Source: Pseudomonas sp. CCC3.1
Lineage (GTDB): Bacteria > Pseudomonadota > Gammaproteobacteria > Pseudomonadales > Pseudomonadaceae
DNA: 64,000 nt
Reading direction: 5' to 3'
NCBI RefSeq assembly: GCF_034347405.1
Contig: NZ_CP133778.1
Location: forward strand, 2,356,001 to 2,420,000
In this document: positions 1 to 9,956 of the stretch, in pieces
Numbering within the stretch: position 1 is the stretch's first letter
Layout: the number at the start of each line of letters is the position of its first letter
Translations under genes and position numbers: made by a program
Notes under the pieces: model-generated
The model's database searches: none
Told to the model about the DNA's origin: nothing
The model's input: only the letters and a program-made list of their open reading frames with translations

Positions 1-56
1 CGCCTGAGAATGTGCGACTGATGTTCAATCAGGACACGTTAGCGCATTTTAAATAG
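1..56 (+). CDS. C-terminal tail of an upstream gene (partial)
   Basis: An open frame enters from the left edge and stops with TAG at 54-56, giving about 17 residues that end in DTLAHFK. It is too short to identify. It does not look like the usual C-terminus of a TcA subunit as I know it, although a TcA gene is the expected upstream neighbour of a TcB gene. The roughly 200 bases from here to the TcB start hold no gene that I can support. Confidence 0.3.
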   Translation, partial: PENVRLMFNQDTLAHFK

Positions 57-253
57 TTTGAGCACCTGTAAGAAATGACAGGTCACAAGAGTAGGAAAGT
101 TCAGTAGCGTAGGGGTTCGACGTCCAACATGACCAGGGTGCTCAAATGGCTACAAATCCTCTTCTAATGACGCTTGTGCCCAATGCCAAGTTACCCAAAG
201 CTGGCCAAGTCACGCAAAAAAACTAAAGCCCTGCATCGCCGGAGCATTTGATC

Positions 254-3200
254 ATGGCCGAAGACTCGCTGAGTGTTTCTACCCCGTCACTGCCAAAAGG
301 GGGCGGTGCCATTCAAAGTATCGGCAAAGGTTGGGGGGCGGTAGGCAGTTCAGGGGCTGCCAATTGTGGGCTGCCTTTGCCTTTGTCGGCAGGGCGTGGC
401 TATGGGCCTTCTTTGAGTTTGGGTTACAGCAGTGCGGCCGGGAACGGGCTGTTCGGTCTGGGCTGGGCACTCAACCTGGGCTACGTTGCCCGGCGCACCA
501 GCAAGGGTGTACCCACCTACACCGACGAGGATGTGATTGTCGGCCCTAGCGGCGATGTGTGGCTGGCAGAGCGATATGCACACGGCGAGCCTGTCGTTGA
601 GCGCATCACCCGCCAGAGCATTGCTTACGATGTGACTCGCCACTATGCCCGTGCCGAGGGGGCTTTTGATCGCATTGAGCATTGGCGGCCGGCCCCGGTC
701 AAACTGACAGACCCGCTAGACCCGGGTTTTTGGCTGGTGTATAGCGCCGATGGCAGCCAGTCTGTTTTTGGCTTGCGACCCGGCTCTCGCAGTACGGATC
801 CGGAAAACCCGCTTCGGGTCGGCGAATGGTTGCTGGACGAAACCATGAACGCCCATGGTGAACATGTGCTCTACGAGTACAAGTCTGAAGACGAGGAGGG
901 GCTGGCCCCGGATCATCCTCGTAACTTCATCGCTCAGTGCTATCTGAACCGTGTTCGTTATGGCAATTTCGAGGCCCATGACGCGTTGTATTTGTGGGAT
1001 GAACAAACACTCAACGCTGCTCAATGGCATTTCGACCTGGTATTGGACTATGGTGAACGCACAGTCGAGTTGACTGAAAAGCCCACCTATGAAGAAGAGA
1101 CCGTGTGGCCGGTGCGCAGCGATCCGCACTCAAGCTTTGCCTACGGGTTTGAACTGGGCAACTTGCGCCTGTGTCGCCAAGTATTGATGTTTCATCACTT
1201 CCCCGGTGAGTGGGATGAGTCGCCTCGGCTGGTGCAACGCCTGCTGATGAACTATGAAACTAGCCCGCTGAGTTACAACTGTCTGGTGGCAGCCCATTTC
1301 ATTGCCTATGCCGATGATGGAACAGCCGAGTTTCGTCCACCCGTGGAGTTCACCTACTCGTCGTTTCAACTGCAAGATCAGCACTTTACTGAGTTTGAGT
1401 CGATGCCCGGGCTCAATGATGGCCAGCAGTATCAACTGCTGGATCTTTATGGCGAAGGCATGCCCGGTGTGTTGTCTCGACGTGATGACAGTTGGCTGTA
1501 TCGCGAACCGATGCGTGCCGAATCCGGGGGTGCCGATCAAGTCGAGTATGGCCCTTGGCAGCAGTTGCCCAAGCATCCGGTGGCTGATTCCGCAAAGCCG
1601 GTGCAGCAGTCATTGACCGACCTGACAGGCGACGGAAAACTGGACTGGATCGTGGCCCAACCAGGGTTAAGTGGTTTTTTTACGCTTAACCCGGATCGCA
1701 CCTGGTCACGCTTTGCAACGTTCGCGGCGTTCCCTCAAGAGTTCTTCCACCCGCAAGGGCAAATGGCCGATTTGATCGGTGCCGGGTTGTCAGATCTGGC
1801 ACTGATAGGTACACGCAGCGTGCGCCTGTATGCCAATCGCCGCGAAGCAGGTTTTAGCGCTGCACTGGACGTGGTCCACCCATTGCCAGACGACAATCTG
1901 CCATTGCTCAGCGACAGCCGGACCGAAGTGGTCGCGTTCAGCGACCTGCTGGGCACCGGCCAACAACATTTGGTGCGTATTCGCCACAATGAAGTGCGCT
2001 GCTGGCCGAATCTGGGCCGAGGCCATTTTGGCAAAAGCTTCTTGCTGCCTTGCCCGCAGTTTGCGCAATACGCAGACTTTGACACTTCGCGTATTTTGCT
2101 GGCCGATCTGGATGGCAGTGGCGCGGCCGATATTCTTTACCTGACCTCGCAAACCATCGACATCTATATGAATCAGTGCGGCAATGGTTTTGCTGACAAG
2201 CAAAGCCTGCCCTGGCCCGAGGGCGTGCGTTACGACAATACGTGCCAGGTCAGTACCGCAGACCTGCAAGGGCTGGGATGTTCAAGCCTGATTTTTACAT
2301 CACCGCACATGTCACCACGCCATTGGCGTTGCGACTTTGTGCAGGCCAAGCCGTACATGCTCGCTGAAACCAACAACAACATGGGGGCGGTTGGCACTGT
2401 CAGTTATCGCAGTTCGGCCCAAGAGTGGCTGGACGAAAAACAAGCACTTCTGGCTGCTGAAAAGCCTGCCGTTTCTTACCTGCCATTTCCCATGCACGTG
2501 GTCACTCAGCAAACACAACTTGATGAAATCACCGGTAATCGCTTGACGCAGCACTTCCAGTATCGTCAAGGCTTCTATGACGGCTTGGAGCGTGAAGTCC
2601 GCGGTTTTGGTCTGCTGATACAAACGGACACCGAAGCCGTCGACAACGAGGTGGCCCCATTGGGGTATACCGCCCCGACACGGACCAAAACCTGGTTCCA
2701 CACAGGTCGTTACCCCGAGCTTGCGCCAGAAGGTTATGACTTGCGAGACGCTGACGCTCGGCCGTCAGGTCCGACCCTGCTAAGCCGTTACAGAGCTGAA
2801 ACCCTCGACGATGGAGAAATTCAGCATCATGACGATCTCATAGAGGTTCCTGCTGAGGCCCAATTGCGCGAAGTGGCGCGCACCCTCAGTGGTTCCCCTC
2901 TGCGTGTAGAAGTCTTTGGTCTGGAGGATGCCGATGGTCAAGACGTACTGTATTCGGTGCAACACAATCGATATCTGGTCCGTGAGTTAATACCGCAGGA
3001 TCTTGAGCACCGCCAGCCCTATGCTTCGATGCTGGCGTTGCCGCTTGAGTCAATCAGCTACCAGTACGACAGCGCTACCAACAAAGCCAAGGTTTTTGAC
3101 CCACTCTGTCAACACAACATAGGCCTGCGCTGGGATGCTTTTGGCAGCTCGACCCAAGCTGTGGTGATCGACTATGCGCGGCGCAAAACGCATGGAGACT

Positions 3201-4765
3201 TGCCTCCATTTGACGATGAACATCAACAGCGGTGGTGGCAGGCCGCTCACGATGATGCCCAGCAGTTTTATTACGTGAACGAAAGCCGGGCCCAGGCAAT
3301 CCATCTGACGACTCGTGACGCCTGGCGTCTGGACTTGCCCTATCTGTCACGCAGTAATGCTCTGGTGCTTCCCCCAAGCGAACTGTCCCCCGAAACCTTG
3401 CGTTATGAAGCGCTATTGGATGCTGCTGACGGCCCTCTCAGGCCCCGCCCTGAACGTGTGCTGACGGGGCAGGCTGTCCAGCGTTACACCGATTGCGAGG
3501 ATGGCGATGCCACGTTGGCTGCTTTGGTCGCATTCACGGAAACGGCTGAGCTGGACGAAACCGCATTGGGGGCTTATGACCGTAAATATCCCGATCGCGA
3601 CAAACTCTATGAGCGTCTTGATGAGCTGGGTTATGTGCACATGCCGCTTTTCTTGCCCAGCGATGGAGAGGCACTCTGGTCTGTCAGACGAGGGTTCGCG
3701 ACTTACGGCACTGCGGCCCAGTTTTACAACATTCTTGAATTTCGTCCCACCCTCAGTCACGGCCTGACAACCGTCACGTATGACCCATACTTCCTGGCGC
3801 CGCTCAGTGTCACCACGCCAGATGGCTGTAGCACCGTGGCCACGTATGATTATCGAACCCTGCAGCCGTGGCGCATCGTTGACCCTAACCAGAACACCCA
3901 AGAGGTCCTGTTTGACGCCTTCGGACAACTGCGGGCGAGCAGCTTCTACGGGACTGAACTCGGGGAAGCGATCGGTTTTGACCCGATCAGCACCTTTGAA
4001 ACCAGCATCAAAGACCCGGGCGCGGCCATCGAAAGCCCCAGGGATGCGATTAAAAACGCTGCATCGGCCAGTGTCTACGACGCGTTCAGCTGGATGGGCC
4101 GAGTGCCTGAAACCTTGCGCAGTAACAAGGCATGGATGAGTGAACATGTGGCGTCTGGCGACGTTATGCCTTCCGGGCATTTGTGCGCCAGGGCCCGTAT
4201 CTCGGATAACCCTGAGTGGCACCTTCTCACTCAAGAGGCATCGCGTGAACCGGTGCACAGCGCCGTCCTGGTGGCGGATCGTTACCCTGGAGACGCCGCT
4301 CAACAAATCCGCATCAGCCTGGCGTGTTTCGACGGCTTTGGCCGCACCTTGCAGAGCAAACAGAAAGTCGAGGATGGTTATGCCTATGCGGTCGACGATG
4401 AAGGCAACCTGATCATCGAAAACGGAAAACCGATCCAACTACAGGACGTATCACGGTGGCGGGTCAGTGAACGGGTGGAATACAACAACAAAGGCCTGGC
4501 GGTTCGTGTGTATCAGCCTTACTTCGCGGATAAACATCGCTATATCAACGATGAATCCTTTCGTGAGTTCGGTTACAGCGATCAGCAATTTTACGACTCT
4601 CTGGGGCGCCCGACCGATATCTTTACCGCCAGAGGCGGGTGGCGCCGCCAGACCTATCTGACCTGGTACACCATCAGCGAAGATGAAAACGACCTGGACC
4701 AGGAGGTTCCGCAAGCACCCTTGAAGGCTGCTTTGTTGGCACAGCTACGAGGTCGTATCAAGTGA
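254..4765 (+). CDS. Insecticidal toxin complex TcB-type subunit (TcaC/TcdB family)
   Basis: TcB proteins combine with a TccC (TcC) protein to form the hollow cocoon that encloses the toxic TcC C-terminus and docks on the TcA injection channel. The 1503-residue product has the family length. It begins with the SpvB-type N-terminal region (LPKGGGAIQSIGKGW, then GRGYGPSLSLGYSS). FG-GAP/VCBS-like propeller repeats follow near residues 455 (DLTGDGKLDW), 504 (DLIGAGLSDLAL), 616 (DLDGSGAADILY) and 669, and then the TcdB middle regions. I chose ATG 254 over the in-frame TTG at 248 because GGAG lies 9 bases upstream of it. The stop overlaps the GTG start of the next tccC unit (GTGA), the usual TcB-TcC coupling. 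The gene appears intact. Family assignment is firm; host target is unknown. Confidence 0.93.
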   Translation: MAEDSLSVSTPSLPKGGGAIQSIGKGWGAVGSSGAANCGLPLPLSAGRGYGPSLSLGYSSAAGNGLFGLGWALNLGYVARRTSKGVPTYTDEDVIVGPSGDVWLAERYAHGEPVVERITRQSIAYDVTRHYARAEGAFDRIEHWRPAPVKLTDPLDPGFWLVYSADGSQSVFGLRPGSRSTDPENPLRVGEWLLDETMNAHGEHVLYEYKSEDEEGLAPDHPRNFIAQCYLNRVRYGNFEAHDALYLWDEQTLNAAQWHFDLVLDYGERTVELTEKPTYEEETVWPVRSDPHSSFAYGFELGNLRLCRQVLMFHHFPGEWDESPRLVQRLLMNYETSPLSYNCLVAAHFIAYADDGTAEFRPPVEFTYSSFQLQDQHFTEFESMPGLNDGQQYQLLDLYGEGMPGVLSRRDDSWLYREPMRAESGGADQVEYGPWQQLPKHPVADSAKPVQQSLTDLTGDGKLDWIVAQPGLSGFFTLNPDRTWSRFATFAAFPQEFFHPQGQMADLIGAGLSDLALIGTRSVRLYANRREAGFSAALDVVHPLPDDNLPLLSDSRTEVVAFSDLLGTGQQHLVRIRHNEVRCWPNLGRGHFGKSFLLPCPQFAQYADFDTSRILLADLDGSGAADILYLTSQTIDIYMNQCGNGFADKQSLPWPEGVRYDNTCQVSTADLQGLGCSSLIFTSPHMSPRHWRCDFVQAKPYMLAETNNNMGAVGTVSYRSSAQEWLDEKQALLAAEKPAVSYLPFPMHVVTQQTQLDEITGNRLTQHFQYRQGFYDGLEREVRGFGLLIQTDTEAVDNEVAPLGYTAPTRTKTWFHTGRYPELAPEGYDLRDADARPSGPTLLSRYRAETLDDGEIQHHDDLIEVPAEAQLREVARTLSGSPLRVEVFGLEDADGQDVLYSVQHNRYLVRELIPQDLEHRQPYASMLALPLESISYQYDSATNKAKVFDPLCQHNIGLRWDAFGSSTQAVVIDYARRKTHGDLPPFDDEHQQRWWQAAHDDAQQFYYVNESRAQAIHLTTRDAWRLDLPYLSRSNALVLPPSELSPETLRYEALLDAADGPLRPRPERVLTGQAVQRYTDCEDGDATLAALVAFTETAELDETALGAYDRKYPDRDKLYERLDELGYVHMPLFLPSDGEALWSVRRGFATYGTAAQFYNILEFRPTLSHGLTTVTYDPYFLAPLSVTTPDGCSTVATYDYRTLQPWRIVDPNQNTQEVLFDAFGQLRASSFYGTELGEAIGFDPISTFETSIKDPGAAIESPRDAIKNAASASVYDAFSWMGRVPETLRSNKAWMSEHVASGDVMPSGHLCARARISDNPEWHLLTQEASREPVHSAVLVADRYPGDAAQQIRISLACFDGFGRTLQSKQKVEDGYAYAVDDEGNLIIENGKPIQLQDVSRWRVSERVEYNNKGLAVRVYQPYFADKHRYINDESFREFGYSDQQFYDSLGRPTDIFTARGGWRRQTYLTWYTISEDENDLDQEVPQAPLKAALLAQLRGRIK

Positions 4766-5954
4766 CTGCACTCAAGAGCGGCTTGCATCAGCACACGCCT
4801 TCACTCGCTGTCATTGAACCGCGTGGTTTGTCTGTGCGCAGCATTGCCTACCAGCGGCGGGATGTTGATGAGGCTATCGCAGAGCGAATCCCGCGCCAAG
4901 TGTTGCTGACAGAGAGTGTGGATGCCGGCTGGCGGCTTGCGTGTCATGACGCTGCCGGGCAGCCGCTGAGCGAGGCACGGTCATCGAGCAAATCGATGCG
5001 CTTTTCGCGAAATGGTGGTCGACGCACGCAGCAACCGCAGCCTGTTCAAGGACGATTCACCGATAGAGTTTGCCAAGGGCTTTGATACCAACGGCAATCA
5101 ACAAGCGTTGGTACCGGGTGAACTTATGCAATGGGACAGTCGCAATCAGCTGCAGCTAGTCACCCAAGTGCAGCGCGACGCGCCAGATGGCCAGGACGAT
5201 GACAGTGAGACCTGCGTCTATGACGGCGGCGGGCAGCGTGCGCGCAAAGTGCGTCGCGCCAAAACCCGTGGTGGCGAGCACATCAGTGAAGTGCGTTATC
5301 TGCCGGGGCTTGAGATCCGCTGCCGCACGACAGGCGAGCGATTGCACGTGGTGATAGCTCAAGCGGGGCGCAATGGCGTGCGTTTGTTGCACGGGGAGGA
5401 TGGTACGGCCAGGTGGGCAGCGAAAAGTGCAATTGAAGCCGAATACAAAGTTATCCGTTACTCGGGTAAAGAGCGGGATGCGACCGGGTTGTATGACTAC
5501 GGATTCCGTTATTACACACCGTGGTTGCAGCGCTGGATTAATCCGGACCCGGCGGGGGATGTTGATGGCTTTAATTTGTTTTGCATGGTCAGGAATAACC
5601 CGGTCAGTTATATCGATACAGATGGCCGAATGCTTCGTTCTACCAGCCAGGTCATTAGCAATGATAAAAATGAATTTGAAACACCTATTCAGGAACGTTC
5701 AAGTAACGTCTTAAATTTCCCTTCGTTAGCTCAGCCCTCTGTGGCAGAGGAAGGTGCTGTTGGGGAAAGTGAGAGCAGAAGAGTTGATTTTTTTCGACTG
5801 GACCTGGCTCCGCCCTGTGAAATTTTGGCCCAAGGTTTTCTGAGCGACCGTGGCCTGATGTTGCGCCAGGGTACCGCCAATAACGCCACTGGTCAGCGGT
5901 ATCTATGCGTACGACAGTGATCCATTTGAGCTATCCACCTATGAGCAATTTTGA
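4762..5954 (+). pseudogene. Decayed TccC (TcC) gene with ADP-ribosyltransferase-like tip
   Basis: The frame starting at GTG 4762 gives a typical TccC N-terminus (HQHTPSLAVIEPRGLSVRSI) but stops at 5085. A second frame, open to 5920, picks up late Rhs-core sequence (RYLPGLEIR, YSGKERDATGLYDYGFRYY, NPDPAGDVDGFN, VRNNPVSYIDTDGR). Compared with the intact copy at 5941-8832, several hundred residues of the cocoon wall are missing. A further block between RLLHGE and the WAAKSAIEA segment is also gone. The variable C-terminus contains FFRLDLAPPCEILAQGF (5789-5839), resembling the first strand motif of pertussis/LT-type ADP-ribosyltransferases. A +1 or -1 change would continue this into a frame ending at 5954. 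The truncated shell makes a functional product unlikely. Confidence 0.8.
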
Positions 5955-8832
5955 TTCTGAGGTACACGCCAAAACGCCGCAGCTTTCAGTCATTGATAGC
6001 CGTGGGTTATTGGTACGCAGTATTAGCTACTGTCGTCATCCAGACTCACTCTCTGTCACCGGGGAGAGGATTACTCGTCAACGATTTAACCCTCTGGGTC
6101 AATTGTCTCAAAGCATAGACCCACGCGTGTTTGAGCTTCAGCAGGCAGATAGCACCCTTGAACCGAACCTGAGTAACTGGTTTTCTCTGACAGGCACAGA
6201 GCTGCGAACCGACAGTATTGATGCTGGCAGCAGTGTGACGCTAAATGACAGTGCTGGTCGCCCGCGTATAAGTATTAGCGCCACCGGCGTGACCCGTAAT
6301 TGGGAGTACGAGGACCAGAACTCGCCTGGCCGTTTACTGAGCATTTCCGATCAGGTTGGGAGTGCAGAGGCACGGATTACGGAGCGCTTTGTCTGGGCGG
6401 GCAACAGTGCGGCAGAGCAAGCTCTCAACCTTGTCGGTCAATGCGTCGAGCACTATGACACCGCTGGACTCAACCGTTTGGACAGCCTGGGTTTGACGGG
6501 TACGCCGTTGTCTGTTTGCCGCCAGTTTCTGTGGGAGGACCTTGAGGCCAACTGGCAGGGAACTGGCCCAGCCGATTGGCAAGAGTGCCTGGCCCCCGAG
6601 GTATTTACCAGCCACGGCAGTACGGATGCCAGCGGTGTTGCGGTGATTCAAACCGATGCCAAAGGCAATCAACAGCGCTTGGCTTTTGACATTGCCGGGC
6701 AACTGAAAGGCAGTTGGCTGATCCTGAAAAATGCCGCAGAACAGGTGATTGTCAGCGCAGTGGAGTACTCCGCGGGTGGACAGAAAACCAGTGAGAAGCA
6801 CGGCAACGGGGTTCTCACGGCTTACACCTACGAAGTATCAACCCAGCGTCTTGTCGGGATTAAAACCGAACGCCCGACAGGGCATCCCTCCGGCGCTCGG
6901 GTGCTGCAAAACCTGCGTTATGAATATGACCCGGTGGGTAATGTCCTGAGTGTGCGCAACGAGGCTGAAGCCACTCGTTTCTGGCGTAATCAACAAGTGT
7001 CCGCGCAGAATCTTTTTGTCTACGACAGTGCGTATCAGCTTGTTGAGAGCCAGGGCCGGGAAATGGCCAACAGTAGGCAGCAAAACAGCAGACATCTACC
7101 CCCACTAGTCCCCATTCCGCCTGATAACAGCACTTACACGCTCTACACTCGCGTCTATAGTTATGACCGTGGGGGCAACTTGACACGCGTTCGTCACAGT
7201 GCACCGGCGACCGATAACAGCTACACCACTGATATCACGGTTTCATCCCGCACCAACCGGGCAGTGCTGCACACGTTAACGCAGGAGCCGGACGAGGTGG
7301 ACGCCCTGTTCGATGCCGGTGGGCATCAATTACAGCTTCAGCCGGGACAACAACTGGCGTGGACAGTGCGCGGAGAATTGCTGCAAGTCGGTGACGAGAG
7401 TGCATCGAGCCAAGAGTATTATCGATATGGCAGCGATGGCATGCGCCTTCGTAAAGTGAATGTGCAACACACGAGTAAAGATGTGCAGACTCTAAGAGTG
7501 ACGTATTTGCCAGGACTGGAGTTAAGCACAACCTATCAAGGTGAAAGAGTGCCTGAAGATCTGCATACAGTGCTGGTCGGCGAAAGTGGCCGGGCTCAAG
7601 TTCGTGTACTCCATTGGGAAACAGGACGCCCAACAGATATCAGCGACAATCAGGTGCGTTACAGCTATGACAATCTGATTGGCAGCAGTGGTCTAGAGGT
7701 GGATGCTAACGGCGAGGTTCTGAGTTACGAGGAATACTACCCATTTGGCGGCACCGCAATATGGGCTGCATCGAGCCTGATTGAAGCCGACTACAAAACA
7801 GTGAGGTACTCAGGCAAGGAACGTGATGCAACCGGCCTTTATTATTACGGTTATCGGTATTACCAATCTTGGGTGTGCCGCTGGCTGAGTGCCGACCCCG
7901 CCGGAGCTATTGATGGACTTAATCTTTTTAGAATGGTTAGAAACAACCCTGTGACGCTGGCGGATGCGAAAGGATTGGCCCCTAGTGACAAGGTTAAAAA
8001 AGCATATTTTCATATGTTAACAAGTGGAGCGCAATTTCGAGATAGCGCGCTCGAAACTCCAGGGGATATTGATGAAGCTGTTGATATTGTTGCCAGGCAA
8101 TCTGAGCGAAATCTCAAGCGCTTAGCGAGTAACTTTGAAAAATTCGAACCTGACACCCTAGAGACTGATTTTCTTCTACACGCGAGCACTGCAGACTATG
8201 AAATAACGCATTTTTCTGATTCTGACTTTACTGATGCAGAAGGCAATGTTCATTTTCTTTCTCGCCAGCAACTTGAGAGGAGAAATATATCATTCAACAC
8301 AAAAAATACAGCCTCAATAGATCTAGCTGATCTTGCAACAGACCGATTTGCTTTTTTCTCACTGGGCGAGCACGGAGGGAAGTCTAAAACAAAAAGCCGA
8401 TTTGGAAAATTGCGCTATACAGCCAGTTATGAAACGCTGAACAGTTATCAAGACTATGCTCTTCTGCAAACGCATGATATTCTTTTCCCGCTCAAACGAC
8501 CCATAAGTTCAAAGTCAAGTACAGAATTCTTAGTAGAAAGTGATCATGCTGTTTTCAATGATGGTTTGCAGAGCAACTTCAACTCAGATGAGGGGGAGGC
8601 GACTATCGGATCAATTTACATGGGCAAGGACATTAAAGAAGGGCTCGCAATGACTGTGGTTTGGGACCTTCACGCCATGGGAGTTGACACAAAACAAAAA
8701 ATTTCAGAACTCGTGACTAAAGACCGTAACAGCAACAGTGTCGTACAAGCTTTTTATCGCCCTCAACTCCTGATTCCTAGTGGTATGCGCTTGAGTAAGG
8801 GGCAGTTCACATTAACGTCTCAATTTTCATAA
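5941..8832 (+). CDS. TccC-type toxin complex subunit with unrecognised C-terminal effector
   Basis: This TcC/Rhs protein forms half of the Tc cocoon, cleaves off its own C-terminus and delivers it to the target cell. The 963-residue product starts with the family N-terminus (TPQLSVIDSRGLLVRSISY), carries YD/Rhs repeats, and has the conserved core end: PFGGTAIWAASSLIEADYKT, YSGKERDATGLYYYGYRYY and the auto-cleavage segment DPAGAIDGLNLF (Asp about residue 652). The variable effector spans about residues 675-963 and contains HFSDSDF, TDRFAFFSLGEHGGKSKT and VVQAFYRPQLLIPSG. I cannot name its activity. A broken paralogue of this effector lies at 9337-9949. ATG 5941 fits homologue length; GTG or ATG codons from 5905 are alternatives, and no strong ribosome site is visible. 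It overlaps the tail of the preceding pseudogene. Confidence 0.9.
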   Translation: MSNFDSEVHAKTPQLSVIDSRGLLVRSISYCRHPDSLSVTGERITRQRFNPLGQLSQSIDPRVFELQQADSTLEPNLSNWFSLTGTELRTDSIDAGSSVTLNDSAGRPRISISATGVTRNWEYEDQNSPGRLLSISDQVGSAEARITERFVWAGNSAAEQALNLVGQCVEHYDTAGLNRLDSLGLTGTPLSVCRQFLWEDLEANWQGTGPADWQECLAPEVFTSHGSTDASGVAVIQTDAKGNQQRLAFDIAGQLKGSWLILKNAAEQVIVSAVEYSAGGQKTSEKHGNGVLTAYTYEVSTQRLVGIKTERPTGHPSGARVLQNLRYEYDPVGNVLSVRNEAEATRFWRNQQVSAQNLFVYDSAYQLVESQGREMANSRQQNSRHLPPLVPIPPDNSTYTLYTRVYSYDRGGNLTRVRHSAPATDNSYTTDITVSSRTNRAVLHTLTQEPDEVDALFDAGGHQLQLQPGQQLAWTVRGELLQVGDESASSQEYYRYGSDGMRLRKVNVQHTSKDVQTLRVTYLPGLELSTTYQGERVPEDLHTVLVGESGRAQVRVLHWETGRPTDISDNQVRYSYDNLIGSSGLEVDANGEVLSYEEYYPFGGTAIWAASSLIEADYKTVRYSGKERDATGLYYYGYRYYQSWVCRWLSADPAGAIDGLNLFRMVRNNPVTLADAKGLAPSDKVKKAYFHMLTSGAQFRDSALETPGDIDEAVDIVARQSERNLKRLASNFEKFEPDTLETDFLLHASTADYEITHFSDSDFTDAEGNVHFLSRQQLERRNISFNTKNTASIDLADLATDRFAFFSLGEHGGKSKTKSRFGKLRYTASYETLNSYQDYALLQTHDILFPLKRPISSKSSTEFLVESDHAVFNDGLQSNFNSDEGEATIGSIYMGKDIKEGLAMTVVWDLHAMGVDTKQKISELVTKDRNSNSVVQAFYRPQLLIPSGMRLSKGQFTLTSQFS

Positions 8833-8870
8833 CTTATCTCGGGGAGCGCTTAAGCGTTATGAACCTTGGC

Positions 8871-8930
8871 GCGAGCTTGTCTCGTGATATTTTGATCATT
8901 TAAAAGATCGTGAAATTCGCTTTACAAGGG
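8871..8930. repeat. Decayed Pseudomonas REP/REPIN element
   Basis: The stretch GAGCTTGTCTCGTGAT, then TTTTGATCATTTAAAAG, then ATCGTGAAATTCGCTTTACA lines up with the intact REP pair at 61129-61196, whose centre is TTTTGATCGTTTAAAAG. The centre matches at 16 of 17 bases while the arms have diverged. This suggests an old repeat inserted between two tccC units. Confidence 0.5.
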
Positions 8931-9949
8931 CGGGATATTTCTTGTGCAAGGCGTCATTTCGAGCAAATCGATGCGCTTGAACATGTGCAGCGTTTTGAGT
9001 TTGATATTGCGGGCCAGCCCTTTACGTCCTGGCTTGACGGCGTCGCGCTACTCAAAAGCACAACCTACAACACTAATGGCCACGTAGAAATTGAGCAGGC
9101 AGGCAATGACGTCACTACCACGGCGTATTACTCCCCGCAGGACGGCCTGCGGTCGTGAAAGCGCCAGTCAGAGCATCGGCCCGAGCCTGCCAAGGCTGGA
9201 GATCTTTGGCGCGATAGATGAGAGTTGTTGGCGCACTTACAGCCAGACCTATGGCTACGACAGCGGCGGCAGCCTGACTCAACTCAAGCACGATGCAGGG
9301 GCTGGCAATGCTTACACCCGCGAAACTCGGTTGAGCACTTTTCAGAGACTGACTTTATTGTCTCGGATGGGAGTGCTAACTTTCAAGCTCGGCAGCAGCC
9401 TATGAGAAGTAGAATGGCATTTAATGAATCCCATACGATGTCTCAAGATAGTGCAGTGTTAGGTACTGACGCTTTTGCTTTTTTTCGTTAAATATGAAAG
9501 GTGGCGAAGTAAAGACGTCAAGCTCGTTTGGGAATTATCGCTACCAAGCAGATTTTGAAGCGGTGAGTCAGGATCAAGATTATGCGCTTATGTAAACCCA
9601 TGACTGACTCAATCCTGGTGATAGAAGGGTTTCAGAGGATAGGCTTGGTTTTATTGCCAGTAAAGAGGATCTTGAGTCTTTTGGTTCTGGTATGCAGCGT
9701 AGATTAGGTGTTGATGTGGGGGCAATCGTTGCGGGCTCTATATTTATGGGTGGCGATATTAAGCAAGGACTTGTATTGAGTGCTGCAGCTGACTTTATGA
9801 GTATGGGGGGCGAGACAAAAGAACGCATCCTAAGTCATATGGAGCAGGATGCTAACAGGGTTGTACAAACTTTTTATCGACCTCAGTATCTTGTGCCTGG
9901 CGGTATACGCTTGCAGAAAGAGCAATATAAAATTACACACCATCTTTGA
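8910..9949 (+). pseudogene. Third TccC remnant with paralogous effector domain
   Basis: Several short frames together spell a broken TccC. 8910-9158 contains Rhs-shell sequence (FDIAGQPFTSWLDGVALLKS). 9178-9345 contains YSQTYGYDSGGSLTQLKHDA, the counterpart of YSYDRGGNLTRVRHSA in the intact copy. The sequence then jumps directly into effector sequence: EHFSETDF, RSRMAFNESH and GTDAFAFF correspond to THFSDSDF, RRNISFNTKN and ATDRFAFF in the 5941-8832 protein. A last frame (9692-9949) reads GSIFMGGDIKQGL and VVQTFYRPQYLVPGGIRL, matching GSIYMGKDIKEGL and VVQAFYRPQLLIPSGMRL. In-frame stops and frameshifts (for example near 9490 and 9594) make it non-functional. It shows that the same effector type occurred twice here. 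Confidence 0.8.
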
Positions 9950-9956
9950 GATGTAA

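Noticed and set aside
3413..4438. Long minus-strand open frame (341 codons) inside the TcB gene
   Set aside because: It lies wholly within an intact, clearly homologous gene on the other strand and its translation resembles no family; a shadow frame of GC-rich coding DNA.
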